Source of the DNA: Cyanobacteriota bacterium | GTDB taxonomy: Bacteria; Cyanobacteriota; Cyanobacteriia; Pseudanabaenales; Pseudanabaenaceae | Direction: 5' to 3' | Length of the DNA stretch: 47,287 nucleotides | NCBI GenBank assembly: GCA_025356295.1 | Contig: JANXUJ010000199.1 | Coordinates: forward strand, 1-47,287 | Shown here: piece by piece, positions 7,786 to 16,340 of the stretch | How positions within the stretch are numbered: the first letter of the stretch is position 1 | How the letters are laid out: each line of letters begins with the position of its first letter | The notes under the pieces: model-generated | The model's database searches: none | Told to the model about the DNA's origin: nothing | Seen by the model: the letters and a program-made list of their open reading frames with translations, nothing else | Made by a program: the position numbers and the translations under genes

Positions 7786-9510
7786 CTAGAAGGAGAAAGT
7801 GGTGCGAATCACACCAACTGTTGCAGTGCCGTTACGACTATCGCTACCTTGATTAAACACAAAGAACACACCAGGGGTAATGCTGATATTCTTGGTGACA
7901 GGGATGCGGTAGAAAGCTTCGAGTTGGTAAGGAGTGCTAGGACTGGTTAAAGCTATAAAATTAGGAACAGGCAAGTCTCCATTTGCACTGCTGGTAAAGA
8001 GTGGCTGACCAAAGCTAAGAGCTGCCAAGTCACCTTCGCTGAACAAATCCTTGCCAGAGATGGAAGCATTCCAACTGGTGTTAGTTGTTGAGACAAAAGC
8101 ATTTGGTGTTGTGCTAGGGTTCTTGCCATCGATGAAGGTAGCGGAACCCCAAACGTTGAAGGTAAATTTCTTGGTGATGTCCCAAATCAAACTACCGACA
8201 ATTGTGTTGCTCTTGAACTCAGAATTGATGGCTCCAGGAGCTGAGGTAGTGCTTGCGTTTAAGCTAGCTCCGAGGCTACCACCCGTAGTGAAAGCGTTGG
8301 CATAGGTGACACCAAGAACCAAACTGTCAGCAGGCTTGAAGACGAACTGTGCGATAACCTTAGTATCACCACCAGTTACACCGCCTCGAAGAGTTGCAGA
8401 ATTGGCTGCCAGAGCCGCATTGGATGCGCTGTAAGCTGCTTGGAAGCTGACTTTGTCAGAAATTTTCCAGTCAAAACCTGCAACGGCAGGATTCCCACTC
8501 GATGCAATACGGATCGCGGGGTTGAAGCGTCCAAAGCGAGAAATTGTGCCTTGGCTATCGCTTTCGAGAGGATTGAGAGGATTGATGATGTCTTCTGTTT
8601 GACCAATTGGGGCGATGTAAGCAGTGATGCTTTCACCAACTGGGAACTTGTAATACAGACGATTAATTTCAAATGTGTTGTTAGCAGTACCGCTTTCGTA
8701 GGACAAGCGAGATGCATTGGCAACACCTAAAGCATCAGCAATGTTAGGCGTGTTGCTTGCTTGCAGACGAGTTCTTAACAAGTCCTTGCCAGTGAAGCTA
8801 GTGTCAAGATTTAAGCGAACACGGTAGCTGAAGATTGTGTTAGTTCTATCAGAACCACCAGCAGCGAGTAATGTCCCATTTGGACCGACAATTCCATCAG
8901 AAGCAGCCGCCAGACCGAAGATTGCCTCACCGCGTAGCTTGGTGGTGGTAGAGAACTGTTGAGCTTCGAGCTTAGCAGTCTTAGCATCAAGTGCATCTAC
9001 ACGACCGCGAAGGGTGGCGAGTTCTGCTGCAAACTCTTCTTGAAGCTTTTGTAAAGTGGCGAGGTCTTCTTTGCTGACTTTATCCGCTAAACCTGCGGAG
9101 ATGATTTCGTTGATCTTGTCTAAGCAAGCATTTAGACCAGCAGCAAATTCATAACGGCTGGTGGCTTGTTTGCCACGGAAAGTACGATCAGGGTAGCCAG
9201 CGATGCAACCGTAGCGCTCTACTAAAGATTGCAGTGCAGTGAAAGCCCAATCAGTTGGCTTAACATCGCTGAGTTGAGATACAGATGTTACGTTTTGTGC
9301 GATCGCGCTAGGACGTAATTCTACTTGTTGGACGAGTGTGTCGGCACTTACTGAGTTAATAACATCAGATGTATTTGCCTTGCTGTCGCTTTTAGGAGAA
9401 GCTTGTGTTTCAGCATTAGCATTACTGCCAATGAGAGCGGATGCAGCAACAGCTGCCGAGATAAATATAGGCGCGACTAAATTACGCGTGTTTTTTGAAG
9501 CCTTAAACAT
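7786..9510 (-). CDS. SLH-domain OprB-family outer-membrane porin
   Basis: This is a major cyanobacterial outer-membrane porin type. The 574-residue protein starts with a signal peptide (residues 1-33, ending SNANA), followed by one SLH domain (about 74-135: DVKPTDWAFTALQSLVERYGCIAGYPDRTFRG) that binds periplasmic cell-wall polymer. A coiled-coil segment (about 145-185) leads into a long OprB-type beta barrel ending in phenylalanine. Related proteins conduct ions and small solutes, and some are linked to iron uptake; the substrate cannot be read from sequence. I chose ATG 9510 over the upstream start at 9570 because a GAGGAAGAG ribosome-binding site precedes it and the signal peptide then begins properly. 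It is monocistronic, with an AT-rich 200-base upstream region. Confidence 0.92.
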   Translation of the reverse strand: MFKASKNTRNLVAPIFISAAVAASALIGSNANAETQASPKSDSKANTSDVINSVSADTLVQQVELRPSAIAQNVTSVSQLSDVKPTDWAFTALQSLVERYGCIAGYPDRTFRGKQATSRYEFAAGLNACLDKINEIISAGLADKVSKEDLATLQKLQEEFAAELATLRGRVDALDAKTAKLEAQQFSTTTKLRGEAIFGLAAASDGIVGPNGTLLAAGGSDRTNTIFSYRVRLNLDTSFTGKDLLRTRLQASNTPNIADALGVANASRLSYESGTANNTFEINRLYYKFPVGESITAYIAPIGQTEDIINPLNPLESDSQGTISRFGRFNPAIRIASSGNPAVAGFDWKISDKVSFQAAYSASNAALAANSATLRGGVTGGDTKVIAQFVFKPADSLVLGVTYANAFTTGGSLGASLNASTTSAPGAINSEFKSNTIVGSLIWDITKKFTFNVWGSATFIDGKNPSTTPNAFVSTTNTSWNASISGKDLFSEGDLAALSFGQPLFTSSANGDLPVPNFIALTSPSTPYQLEAFYRIPVTKNISITPGVFFVFNQGSDSRNGTATVGVIRTTFSF

Positions 9511-9711
9511 GTGAAATACTCTTCCTCGCAATGTGATCAATATTACATTTTTTCGATAAAAACATAACATTTATTACATATTTCAATTAGAGGATAATCA
9601 ACCTATTACAAATATCTATAGAAATCATCAGAAAAAACTTGTGTTTTCCCTATATAAAACTATTGACAAAGATAGGGTTTTGATCTTGCGTAGGTATTTT
9701 GCTTGCTTTTT

Positions 9712-10272
9712 CTAATCTGCTTTAATTATCTCAATACCGCGATTTAGAACTTCATAATAAAGGGGTAAATATCCAGACTTAATGCCCCCATTGTCTTTAG
9801 CTTTGTCTAGACTGCCTCGGAGGGTATGGCTATTATGGACGCTATAAATTTCGTAGCGATCGCCTATAAATACATAGTCAGCAACATCGGTAAATTCTTC
9901 ACCTTTGGTGAGTTGCCAGAGATCATTTACATAGACGAAATGATAGTCGGCTAAATCGGGACTTGAGGATGGACGCTCCACGGCGGCGGAGATAGTCGCT
10001 GTGTAATGCGGGTTGATTTGATTGGGCGGAAAAATTTTGCTAGTGACGTTGCGATAGAAACAACTTTCGTTGTAGCAAAATCGTAACTTTGCCATTTTGG
10101 TTTTGATTAATTCAAACCGATCCACAATTTGACTTGATGATGGCTCAGTCGCTGCAAATACCTGTGAAATATTTGTGAATGTTAAGCCAAGACAAATTAT
10201 GCCGACAAAAAACGTATTGGCAAATGTATTGGTAAGTATTTGAGCAAGTGATCGCGATTGTTTGTGATTCAT
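9712..10272 (-). CDS. Putative secreted protein of unknown function
   Basis: I do not recognise the family. The 186-residue product has an N-terminal hydrophobic segment (about residues 18-38) followed by a plausible signal-peptidase site (VFAAT, near 40), so it is probably exported. The mature part has two close cysteines (C66 and C71, FCYNESC) that could form a disulfide, and is rich in aromatic residues. It starts only four bases after the stop of the ABC1-kinase gene on the same strand, so the two are probably co-transcribed. A functional link to the kinase is possible but not shown. Confidence 0.7.
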   Translation of the reverse strand: MNHKQSRSLAQILTNTFANTFFVGIICLGLTFTNISQVFAATEPSSSQIVDRFELIKTKMAKLRFCYNESCFYRNVTSKIFPPNQINPHYTATISAAVERPSSSPDLADYHFVYVNDLWQLTKGEEFTDVADYVFIGDRYEIYSVHNSHTLRGSLDKAKDNGGIKSGYLPLYYEVLNRGIEIIKAD

Positions 10273-10276
10273 GAAA

Positions 10277-11974
10277 TTAAGTATTCATATTTTGAAAAGC
10301 GGCAAAGGGTAAGGCGGCAGCGATCGCTTTAGGAACTGCTCCAGTTAGAGTCTTCACTGCCATATCCCATAACTTAGCTGGCTCAAGATCAGCACCGATC
10401 ATTTGCCAGATACGCATGATCTCTTCGGTATGCAAGCGGTTATCTTCGGTGAGCGCGAGCAGAATACGGCGGCGAATATATTCGCCATCTTTGGAGGTTA
10501 AGAACTTCAAGCCCATACTTGCGGTAGGAATGATGTCAAACTCGCCGTCAGACTTGGCGATCGCTAATAAATTCTCCAAGCGCGACCATTGGAATTTATC
10601 ATCTTTAAACAAAATACCGACTAGACGTTGACGCAAACTCTCAGATTCATCGGTAAGCAATCGTCTTGCCACATAGGGATAGGCGACCTGCACAATCTGA
10701 AATTCTGGATTGAGACTCAGTGCGACACCTTCTTGAGTAATTACAGAGCGAATGATTAGCGCAAACTTAGCGGGTAAACAGAATGGATAGTCATACATCA
10801 CTTTCGAGAAGCGATCGGTGACGACTTTAAAGTTAAAGTCCTTCACTTTCTCGGACATGATGTCGCCTAGCACTGATTCGAGTGCGTTCACAATCGGCTT
10901 CATCTCGATATCTGGCTGTAAAAATCCAAGCCGCACATAGTCTTGCCCTAATTCATCGTAATCCTTGTTTAGTAAATGAACAACAGAATCAACTAGCTGC
11001 TCTTTAGTGGTGAGGTCTAATTGATCCATCATCCCAAAATCGATATATGCCATCTTGCCGTCATAAGTAGCAAATAGATTGCCAGGATGAGGATCAGCAT
11101 GGAAGAAGCCGAACTCAAGAAGTTGACGCAATCCAGACATGACGCCGATTTTGACTAAGTTGTCGGTATTTAGCCCTGCGGATTTAATTTGATCAATTTC
11201 CGTAAGCTTGATGCCATTTATCCATTCCAAAGTGAGGACGCGGTGAGTGCTGAACTGGCGGTAGATAGATGGAACTTTAACATCAGGATCGTTTTTGAAA
11301 TAACCAGCGAAGCGTTCGGCGTTAGTCGCCTCATGGACATAATCGATTTCTTCAAATAATTTCAAGCCAAACTCATCAACGATCGCTTCGAGACTATTAC
11401 CAAGATTGAGAGGTAATAGTGGTCCTAGCCATCTCGCAACCCCACGCATGATATATAGATCGAGAGTTAAAGTCGGCACTAAAGTTGGGCGTTGGACTTT
11501 CACCGCGACTTCTTCGCCTGTATAGAGCGTGGCTTTGTAAACCTGTCCTAAACTTGCCGCTGCGATTGGCTTTTCCGATATAGTCCGATAAATAGTATTT
11601 ACAGGTTTGCCTAGCTCTGACTCGATAATCTTGAAAGCCTGTGTACTAGAAAATGGTGGTAATTGATCTTGGAGCTTGGTTAGCTCTTCTAAGAAATCTA
11701 CGCGTACTAAGTCTGGTCTCGTGGACAGGGCTTGTCCGACCTTGATATAAGTAGGACCAAGTGCAGTGATGATCCGCCGCAACTGTTCAGCTAGTTTAGG
11801 CTGACTAGCGGTGTTGCCAGTCAAGACATCCCATCCAAAGGCAAGACCAAAGCTCAATGCAAAATAAATGATTTTAAAAATCCGACTAATCGCTAGCCAC
11901 GGGCGACGACCGTAATATTCGGCATTGGCTTTGCTGTCATAGCGATTTAGCTGCTCAAGGGGATGCTGACTCAC
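10277..11974 (-). CDS. ABC1/UbiB-family atypical kinase
   Basis: Members of this family (UbiB, Coq8, plant ABC1K) act in quinone and lipid metabolism through an atypical kinase/ATPase fold. The 565-residue protein shows the hallmark KxGQ motif (KVGQ, residues 78-81), the alanine-rich AAAS nucleotide loop (138-141), the conserved lysine in VAVKVQRP (K159), the HADPHPGN catalytic segment (292-299) and DFGMM (312-316). All expected residues are present, so it should be active. Cyanobacteria carry several paralogues, probably involved in plastoquinone or prenyl-lipid homeostasis; which one this is cannot be decided. It starts with ATG at 11974 and is followed by a small exported protein. Confidence 0.93.
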   Translation of the reverse strand: MSQHPLEQLNRYDSKANAEYYGRRPWLAISRIFKIIYFALSFGLAFGWDVLTGNTASQPKLAEQLRRIITALGPTYIKVGQALSTRPDLVRVDFLEELTKLQDQLPPFSSTQAFKIIESELGKPVNTIYRTISEKPIAAASLGQVYKATLYTGEEVAVKVQRPTLVPTLTLDLYIMRGVARWLGPLLPLNLGNSLEAIVDEFGLKLFEEIDYVHEATNAERFAGYFKNDPDVKVPSIYRQFSTHRVLTLEWINGIKLTEIDQIKSAGLNTDNLVKIGVMSGLRQLLEFGFFHADPHPGNLFATYDGKMAYIDFGMMDQLDLTTKEQLVDSVVHLLNKDYDELGQDYVRLGFLQPDIEMKPIVNALESVLGDIMSEKVKDFNFKVVTDRFSKVMYDYPFCLPAKFALIIRSVITQEGVALSLNPEFQIVQVAYPYVARRLLTDESESLRQRLVGILFKDDKFQWSRLENLLAIAKSDGEFDIIPTASMGLKFLTSKDGEYIRRRILLALTEDNRLHTEEIMRIWQMIGADLEPAKLWDMAVKTLTGAVPKAIAAALPFAAFQNMNT

Positions 11975-12033
11975 GCTGTTAAATACCTTTTTTATATCCC
12001 ATTCAGCCTATCAGTATACAAAAATACATATTG

Positions 12034-12055
12034 TAGTTGTAATAATTTTTAAAGA
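12034..12055. repeat. Left copy of a ~22-bp direct repeat flanking the R-M block
   Basis: TAGTTGTAATAATTTTT followed by AAAGA. The same sequence, with one substitution and one extra T, recurs in the same orientation at 15224-15246 just before gcvT. The pair brackets the restriction-modification gene. Confidence 0.6.
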
Positions 12056-12098
12056 GTTGCCACACTTGGGGCTAAAACTAACTGCGATCGCGAGTTAA

Positions 12099-14843
12099 TC
12101 AAAACTTTGCGCCAATGACGGGTAAGCCTTGTTTTTCTCTTTCGGCAAGCTGCATATTTAGTTCTAGCAATTTACTGAGAATGTCGTCATCTTCGCTAAA
12201 TCCGTAGGCTTGCATGACGAGTTTATCAAGTTTGGCATGGAGTTTATAAAGTTGGCTAGCGGGTTCGTGGAAGTAGGCGTTATAGAGTTTGGTGATTCCC
12301 CATTGTTTGCTTTCCATTTGTTGACTGCGATATTGATGGAGTTCTTGCATGGCGGCGCGAATTTTCTCGATGATTTGTTTTGCTTTTTTTGAAGTATTGG
12401 GATCGAGTTGAGAAAATGGGAAGGTTTCAAAACAGGAATTGTGCGTATAGCTGATGCGATCTTCAAGAGTGGACATTTGCGCTTCCATCCAAATTCGATG
12501 CAGTCTCGATGTCAAAACGCCCAAAACATAGAAATCTTCACTAGCAACAATTCTCGTCCTCGCATTAGCCAACCACTCACAAGAACAAGGTAGAAAGATT
12601 GCCCATTTTGAGGTTTGAGGCACTGCAAAATATTGAGAGAGTGATGCTAAAGCTTGACGCATTGCAGGTCTTTTTTCACCTAGTTGCCACCAATAGGTCT
12701 GATAAGTTTGTCGGCGATTTAAATCTCTTTCTGGTTTTACTTTTGATTTTACCCACTGAAATGGTTGGATATATTCACTTGCTTCTTCAATACTCATATC
12801 ATTAAAGTCAATAATCCAGTTTTTTAGCCCTGTATAAGGATTGTCCACTAAATCATTACCTTCTAAAAAAGGACGAATTACTTTTTGATTATCTTTTTGA
12901 TTACGTTGATTTACATGGTTCCATTCTTCTACTTGTTGTAATGAAATAACAAACCCTTTGCCAATAGGAGTTACACCTGTGAAACAAAGATTTAAATTAG
13001 CTTTTAGTCTTACAGCTTGAGATACATCTATTTCTGCTTGCAAAGATGAATTAATTCTCAAGACAGTTTTGCTGTCAAGGCTATAAATATTTGGCTTCTG
13101 CTTACTCCAATTAACTATACTGACATGAACTGCGGCTTCGCCAGACCATTCTTGTGTAGAGACTGCATCATGAATATAACCACCATTTTGAGAAATGTAA
13201 TCGAGTGAAGCAGCGCGACTCTTGCCTTGACTAATTGAATTTGTGGCAACTAATCCTGCCCTACCACTTTCATCCAAATTATCGTGAGCAATCCGAAACC
13301 AATAAGAGCAGAAATCAACGGAATCTTTGACATCAGGAAACTTAGCGAATACTCGATTTGTATAGTCATCACCTAAATTTAAGCGTATTCTCTTCCCACC
13401 TAAAAATGGCGGATTGCCAATAATTGCATCAGCCTTAACCCAATCTGTAAACAAAGCATCCCTGCAAACAATATTTTGATCCAACGTATCCAAAGGCAAA
13501 GAAGACTCAGGCAGATTTAACTTCCTGATCGCCACACTACGCCCAATCATTAGCGTTACCTTCGCTAACTCCACCGCAAAAGAATTAATATCCATGCCAA
13601 AAAACTGCTGTGGAGTCACCAAAGATAGATCGTCCCGTGTTGGATCAAGTCCCTGCAAACGTTGCAACAAATCAAACTCCACCGACTTCAACTCCTGATA
13701 AGCCACATACAAAAAGTTTCCCGAACCACAGGCTGGATCGAGAATCTTGTACTCGCTCAACTCCTGATGTAATCCTTGCAACTCCGTTAAAGTATTTGCC
13801 GCATTAATGCGATCGCGCCAATAATCAGCGATAGTGGGTAACACAATTCGCTTAATATCCCCCTCAGACGTGAAATGAATCCCGTGAGCATGGCGCTTTT
13901 TCTTGCCTTCATCGGACTGAAAAGCACCCTCAAAAATATTTCCAAAAATCGAAGGACGCACTTTTGACCAATCCGCACCCGCCGCCGTTTCTAAAATCCT
14001 TAACTCACCTATTTCCAACTCAATCGGATGGATTTCCTTAAACAAACCACCATTAAAATACTGCACATCCTGATAACGACCCGCAGGCGTAACGCCAACC
14101 GTATTCATCGCCTGAAACAAGCCACCCAAAACATCAAAAGAACTAAGTTTTTGATCAATGCAATCCTTCACAAAACGAGTAAACAAGTTATCAGGCAACA
14201 GATTCAAATCTTCCGCAAACATCGCTAATACGCATTGCAATACAAAACGCTGGGCTTGCAATTCTGAATATTCGCGCCATTTGCGATCGCGACCTCTCTC
14301 AATCAAAGCATTATACAAATCCCCCAACCGCCGCGCCGCTTTCTCGGTAAGCACAATTTGATTATTCCGAAACAAAGGCGTAGTCTTGCTGCCACGCATG
14401 AAACTAAAAGCAGATTCACACCTTGGCAGTTCTTCTAAATGGATAATATCAACGGGTTCATCGGACTGATTATCAAAATCGTAAATATGGAACTCGTCAA
14501 AATTGCAAAACATCACATAGCGCGGACGATTTTCCTTTTTTAAGCGCAAATAGTAACGCCCCGCCTGTTCCCAAATATTGCGATCGCGTAAGTTCACACC
14601 CCGACTCTTCATCTCGATCAAGATTCGCTCATCCCAAACCAAATCTGCAAAACCCGTTTTTCCTGTCTTGCTGCTGTTTTTGATTACCTCTTCATACCGC
14701 GCCCCCGACTCCAACACGCCTCCATGTCCAAACGCCTGAAAGAACCGATCTAAAAAAGTTTGAGCCTCGCTTTTCTCGCTCCCCTTAATATTTGCGCTGA
14801 CAAAAGCTACAAAGTCGGTCAGATTTTCAATGCGATCAGCCAT
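12099..14843 (-). CDS. MmeI-like type IIL restriction-modification enzyme
   Basis: This is a single-chain enzyme expected to methylate one strand of its DNA site (N6-adenine) and cut at a distance. The 914-residue protein follows the MmeI layout. An N-terminal nuclease domain has D67 and E77-M78-K79, exactly the D-X9-EXK spacing described for MmeI. A helical spacer covers about 160-330. The methyltransferase domain has motif I DPACGSGNF (369-377) and motif IV NPPF (477-480). A target-recognition region (about 610-800) and a C-terminal helical segment follow. No lesion is seen, so both activities may be intact. There are no partner genes, as expected for this one-gene system. The gene contains HIP1 octamers like its neighbours, so any acquisition is not recent. 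The recognition site cannot be predicted here. Confidence 0.9.
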   Translation of the reverse strand: MADRIENLTDFVAFVSANIKGSEKSEAQTFLDRFFQAFGHGGVLESGARYEEVIKNSSKTGKTGFADLVWDERILIEMKSRGVNLRDRNIWEQAGRYYLRLKKENRPRYVMFCNFDEFHIYDFDNQSDEPVDIIHLEELPRCESAFSFMRGSKTTPLFRNNQIVLTEKAARRLGDLYNALIERGRDRKWREYSELQAQRFVLQCVLAMFAEDLNLLPDNLFTRFVKDCIDQKLSSFDVLGGLFQAMNTVGVTPAGRYQDVQYFNGGLFKEIHPIELEIGELRILETAAGADWSKVRPSIFGNIFEGAFQSDEGKKKRHAHGIHFTSEGDIKRIVLPTIADYWRDRINAANTLTELQGLHQELSEYKILDPACGSGNFLYVAYQELKSVEFDLLQRLQGLDPTRDDLSLVTPQQFFGMDINSFAVELAKVTLMIGRSVAIRKLNLPESSLPLDTLDQNIVCRDALFTDWVKADAIIGNPPFLGGKRIRLNLGDDYTNRVFAKFPDVKDSVDFCSYWFRIAHDNLDESGRAGLVATNSISQGKSRAASLDYISQNGGYIHDAVSTQEWSGEAAVHVSIVNWSKQKPNIYSLDSKTVLRINSSLQAEIDVSQAVRLKANLNLCFTGVTPIGKGFVISLQQVEEWNHVNQRNQKDNQKVIRPFLEGNDLVDNPYTGLKNWIIDFNDMSIEEASEYIQPFQWVKSKVKPERDLNRRQTYQTYWWQLGEKRPAMRQALASLSQYFAVPQTSKWAIFLPCSCEWLANARTRIVASEDFYVLGVLTSRLHRIWMEAQMSTLEDRISYTHNSCFETFPFSQLDPNTSKKAKQIIEKIRAAMQELHQYRSQQMESKQWGITKLYNAYFHEPASQLYKLHAKLDKLVMQAYGFSEDDDILSKLLELNMQLAEREKQGLPVIGAKF

Positions 14844-15076
14844 GAATAAGCTCTTAATTTTGATAAAAATTTATCTAGATCGAATCTTAGCAAAATATAC
14901 AGAAAATAGCGATCGCATATTTCTACCTTACTTAACTTTTGATGTTTGAGGCGATTATTTCTATCCATAAGGCTCTATTAGCGATCGTCCTTGATGATGG
15001 TAAAAGGCGATCACCTCCAAATGAGTAAAGTTTATAATGAGAACAACTCATAGATAATTCGTTGATACTTAAACCT

Positions 15077-15196
15077 ATGCTGCAACTCCAAGAACAATAC
15101 ATTACTGATGCTCAAGGCGATCGCATTACTCAGATTTTGATAGCTAATGTATATTTGATAAACATATACTGGCTATATATATTTCACTCCATCTGA
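15077..15196 (+). pseudogene. Possible relic of a small antitoxin gene
   Basis: A 39-codon open frame begins MLQLQEQYITDAQGDRITQIL. The first ~20 residues resemble the start of small Phd/YefM-like antitoxins common in cyanobacteria (pattern QYITD..G.R....L). After that the sequence turns into AT-rich, hydrophobic, low-information codons and stops, so the rest of the antitoxin and any toxin partner are missing. The likeness is from memory of the family pattern and is short. Confidence 0.35.
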
Positions 15197-15223
15197 TCAT
15201 CTATCTCTATAATTACTCACATA

Positions 15224-15246
15224 TAGCTGTAATAATTTTTTAAAGA
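15224..15246. repeat. Right copy of a ~22-bp direct repeat flanking the R-M block
   Basis: TAGCTGTAATAATTTTTT followed by AAAGA, matching 12034-12055 apart from one substitution and one extra T. It ends five bases before the gcvT start codon and so includes its ribosome-binding region. Confidence 0.6.
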
Positions 15247-15251
15247 TAATC

Positions 15252-16340
15252 ATGAGTAACTCTCTCAAACGCACCCCTCTCTATGATCTTCATGTTGCTG
15301 CGGGTGCGCGGCTAGTGGAATTTGGCGGTTGGGAGATGCCCGTGCAGTATACAGGGCTGGTCGCTGAACATAAAGCCGTGCGATCGCAGGTAGGTATGTT
15401 CGATGTGTCGCACATGGGCAAATTTGCGATCGCGGGGGTTGGCGTTCTAGAAACATTGAATAAACTTGTCCCATCCAACTTAGGACGATTAAAAGTTGGA
15501 CAAGCGCTATATACAGTTTTGTTGAATGAGCAAGCAGGAATTATTGATGATGTGATTTTTTATCGTCATGAGCCTGATGGCGATCGCGAAAATTGGTCAG
15601 TAATCGTCAATGCCTCAACCACCGATAAAGACAAAGCATGGTTACAACAGCATTTAGGCGATCATCTGATCGATAACTCTGCTTCGCAAATCTTGATTGC
15701 GGTTCAGGGGAAAACGGCGATCGCTACTCTGCAATCGTTAGTTACGGCTGATTTAATGAAATTACCCCGTTTGCGATTTGGACATACGCGCACTGAACTA
15801 TTAGGAAGATCAAGCTTTATGGCGCGGACAGGCTACACAGGTGAAGATGGCTGCGAAATCATGACTGACATCGAAACAGGTAAAGCTCTCTGGCAAAAAC
15901 TGCTCGATCTTGGTGTAGTACCTTGTGGCTTGGGTTGTCGTGACACATTGCGACTCGAAGCGGGGATGCACCTCTATGGACAAGATATGAATGACACCAC
16001 CACTCCTCTAGAAACCGATCTTAATTGGATCGTCCACCTCAAAGAGAAGGGCGATTTTATAGGACGTTCAGTTTTAGAAGAGCAGAGAGAAAATGGAGTG
16101 ACCCGCAAATTAGTCGGTCTCGAATTGGAAGGTCGCAATATCGCCCGTCATGATTATCCGATTCGCTACGAAGGAGAAACCATTGGTATTGTCACCAGTG
16201 GCACGATGTCGCCAACTCTAGGTAGAGCGATCGCCTTTGGCTATGTGCCATCTTACCTCGCGAAAAATGGACAAGTGGTTCAAGTCCAAATTCGTGATAA
16301 AGAATTTCCTGCCACAGTGACTAAGCGATCGTTCCTTTAG
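15252..16340 (+). CDS. gcvT: Glycine cleavage system T protein (aminomethyltransferase)
   Basis: The T protein transfers the methylene group from the aminomethyl-lipoyl H protein to tetrahydrofolate and releases ammonia, a step needed for photorespiratory glycine breakdown in cyanobacteria. The 362-residue protein shows the family start (LKRTPLYDLHVAAGARLVEFGGWEMPVQY), the FDVSHMGK motif, the ARTGYTGEDGCEI segment and the C-terminal TSGTMSPTLGRAIAFGYV region. The length is standard. The other gcv genes are not in the window. The ATG is at 15252. Its last 20 bases overlap the 3' end of the convergent PAS-sensor gene. Confidence 0.96.
   Translation: MSNSLKRTPLYDLHVAAGARLVEFGGWEMPVQYTGLVAEHKAVRSQVGMFDVSHMGKFAIAGVGVLETLNKLVPSNLGRLKVGQALYTVLLNEQAGIIDDVIFYRHEPDGDRENWSVIVNASTTDKDKAWLQQHLGDHLIDNSASQILIAVQGKTAIATLQSLVTADLMKLPRLRFGHTRTELLGRSSFMARTGYTGEDGCEIMTDIETGKALWQKLLDLGVVPCGLGCRDTLRLEAGMHLYGQDMNDTTTPLETDLNWIVHLKEKGDFIGRSVLEEQRENGVTRKLVGLELEGRNIARHDYPIRYEGETIGIVTSGTMSPTLGRAIAFGYVPSYLAKNGQVVQVQIRDKEFPATVTKRSFL

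Larger units (their letters stand above)
14844..15251. other. Intergenic region between the R-M gene and gcvT
   Basis: 408 bases. It contains a possible antitoxin relic (15077-15196), the right copy of the ~22-bp direct repeat (15224-15246) and a 28-codon open frame (14942-15028) that I do not recognise. No glycine-riboswitch-like structure is evident upstream of gcvT. The divergent promoters of the R-M gene and gcvT must lie here but are not clear. Confidence 0.5.

Noticed and set aside
7635..7856. Small open frames around the rpsI terminators
   Set aside because: They translate the hairpins and A-tracts and have no ribosome-binding sites.
8051..8305. Plus-strand frames inside the porin gene
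   Set aside because: Antisense shadows of a strongly supported porin reading frame.
15197..15251. Glycine riboswitch upstream of gcvT
   Set aside because: The spacer is too AT-rich and lacks the paired-aptamer GC stems.
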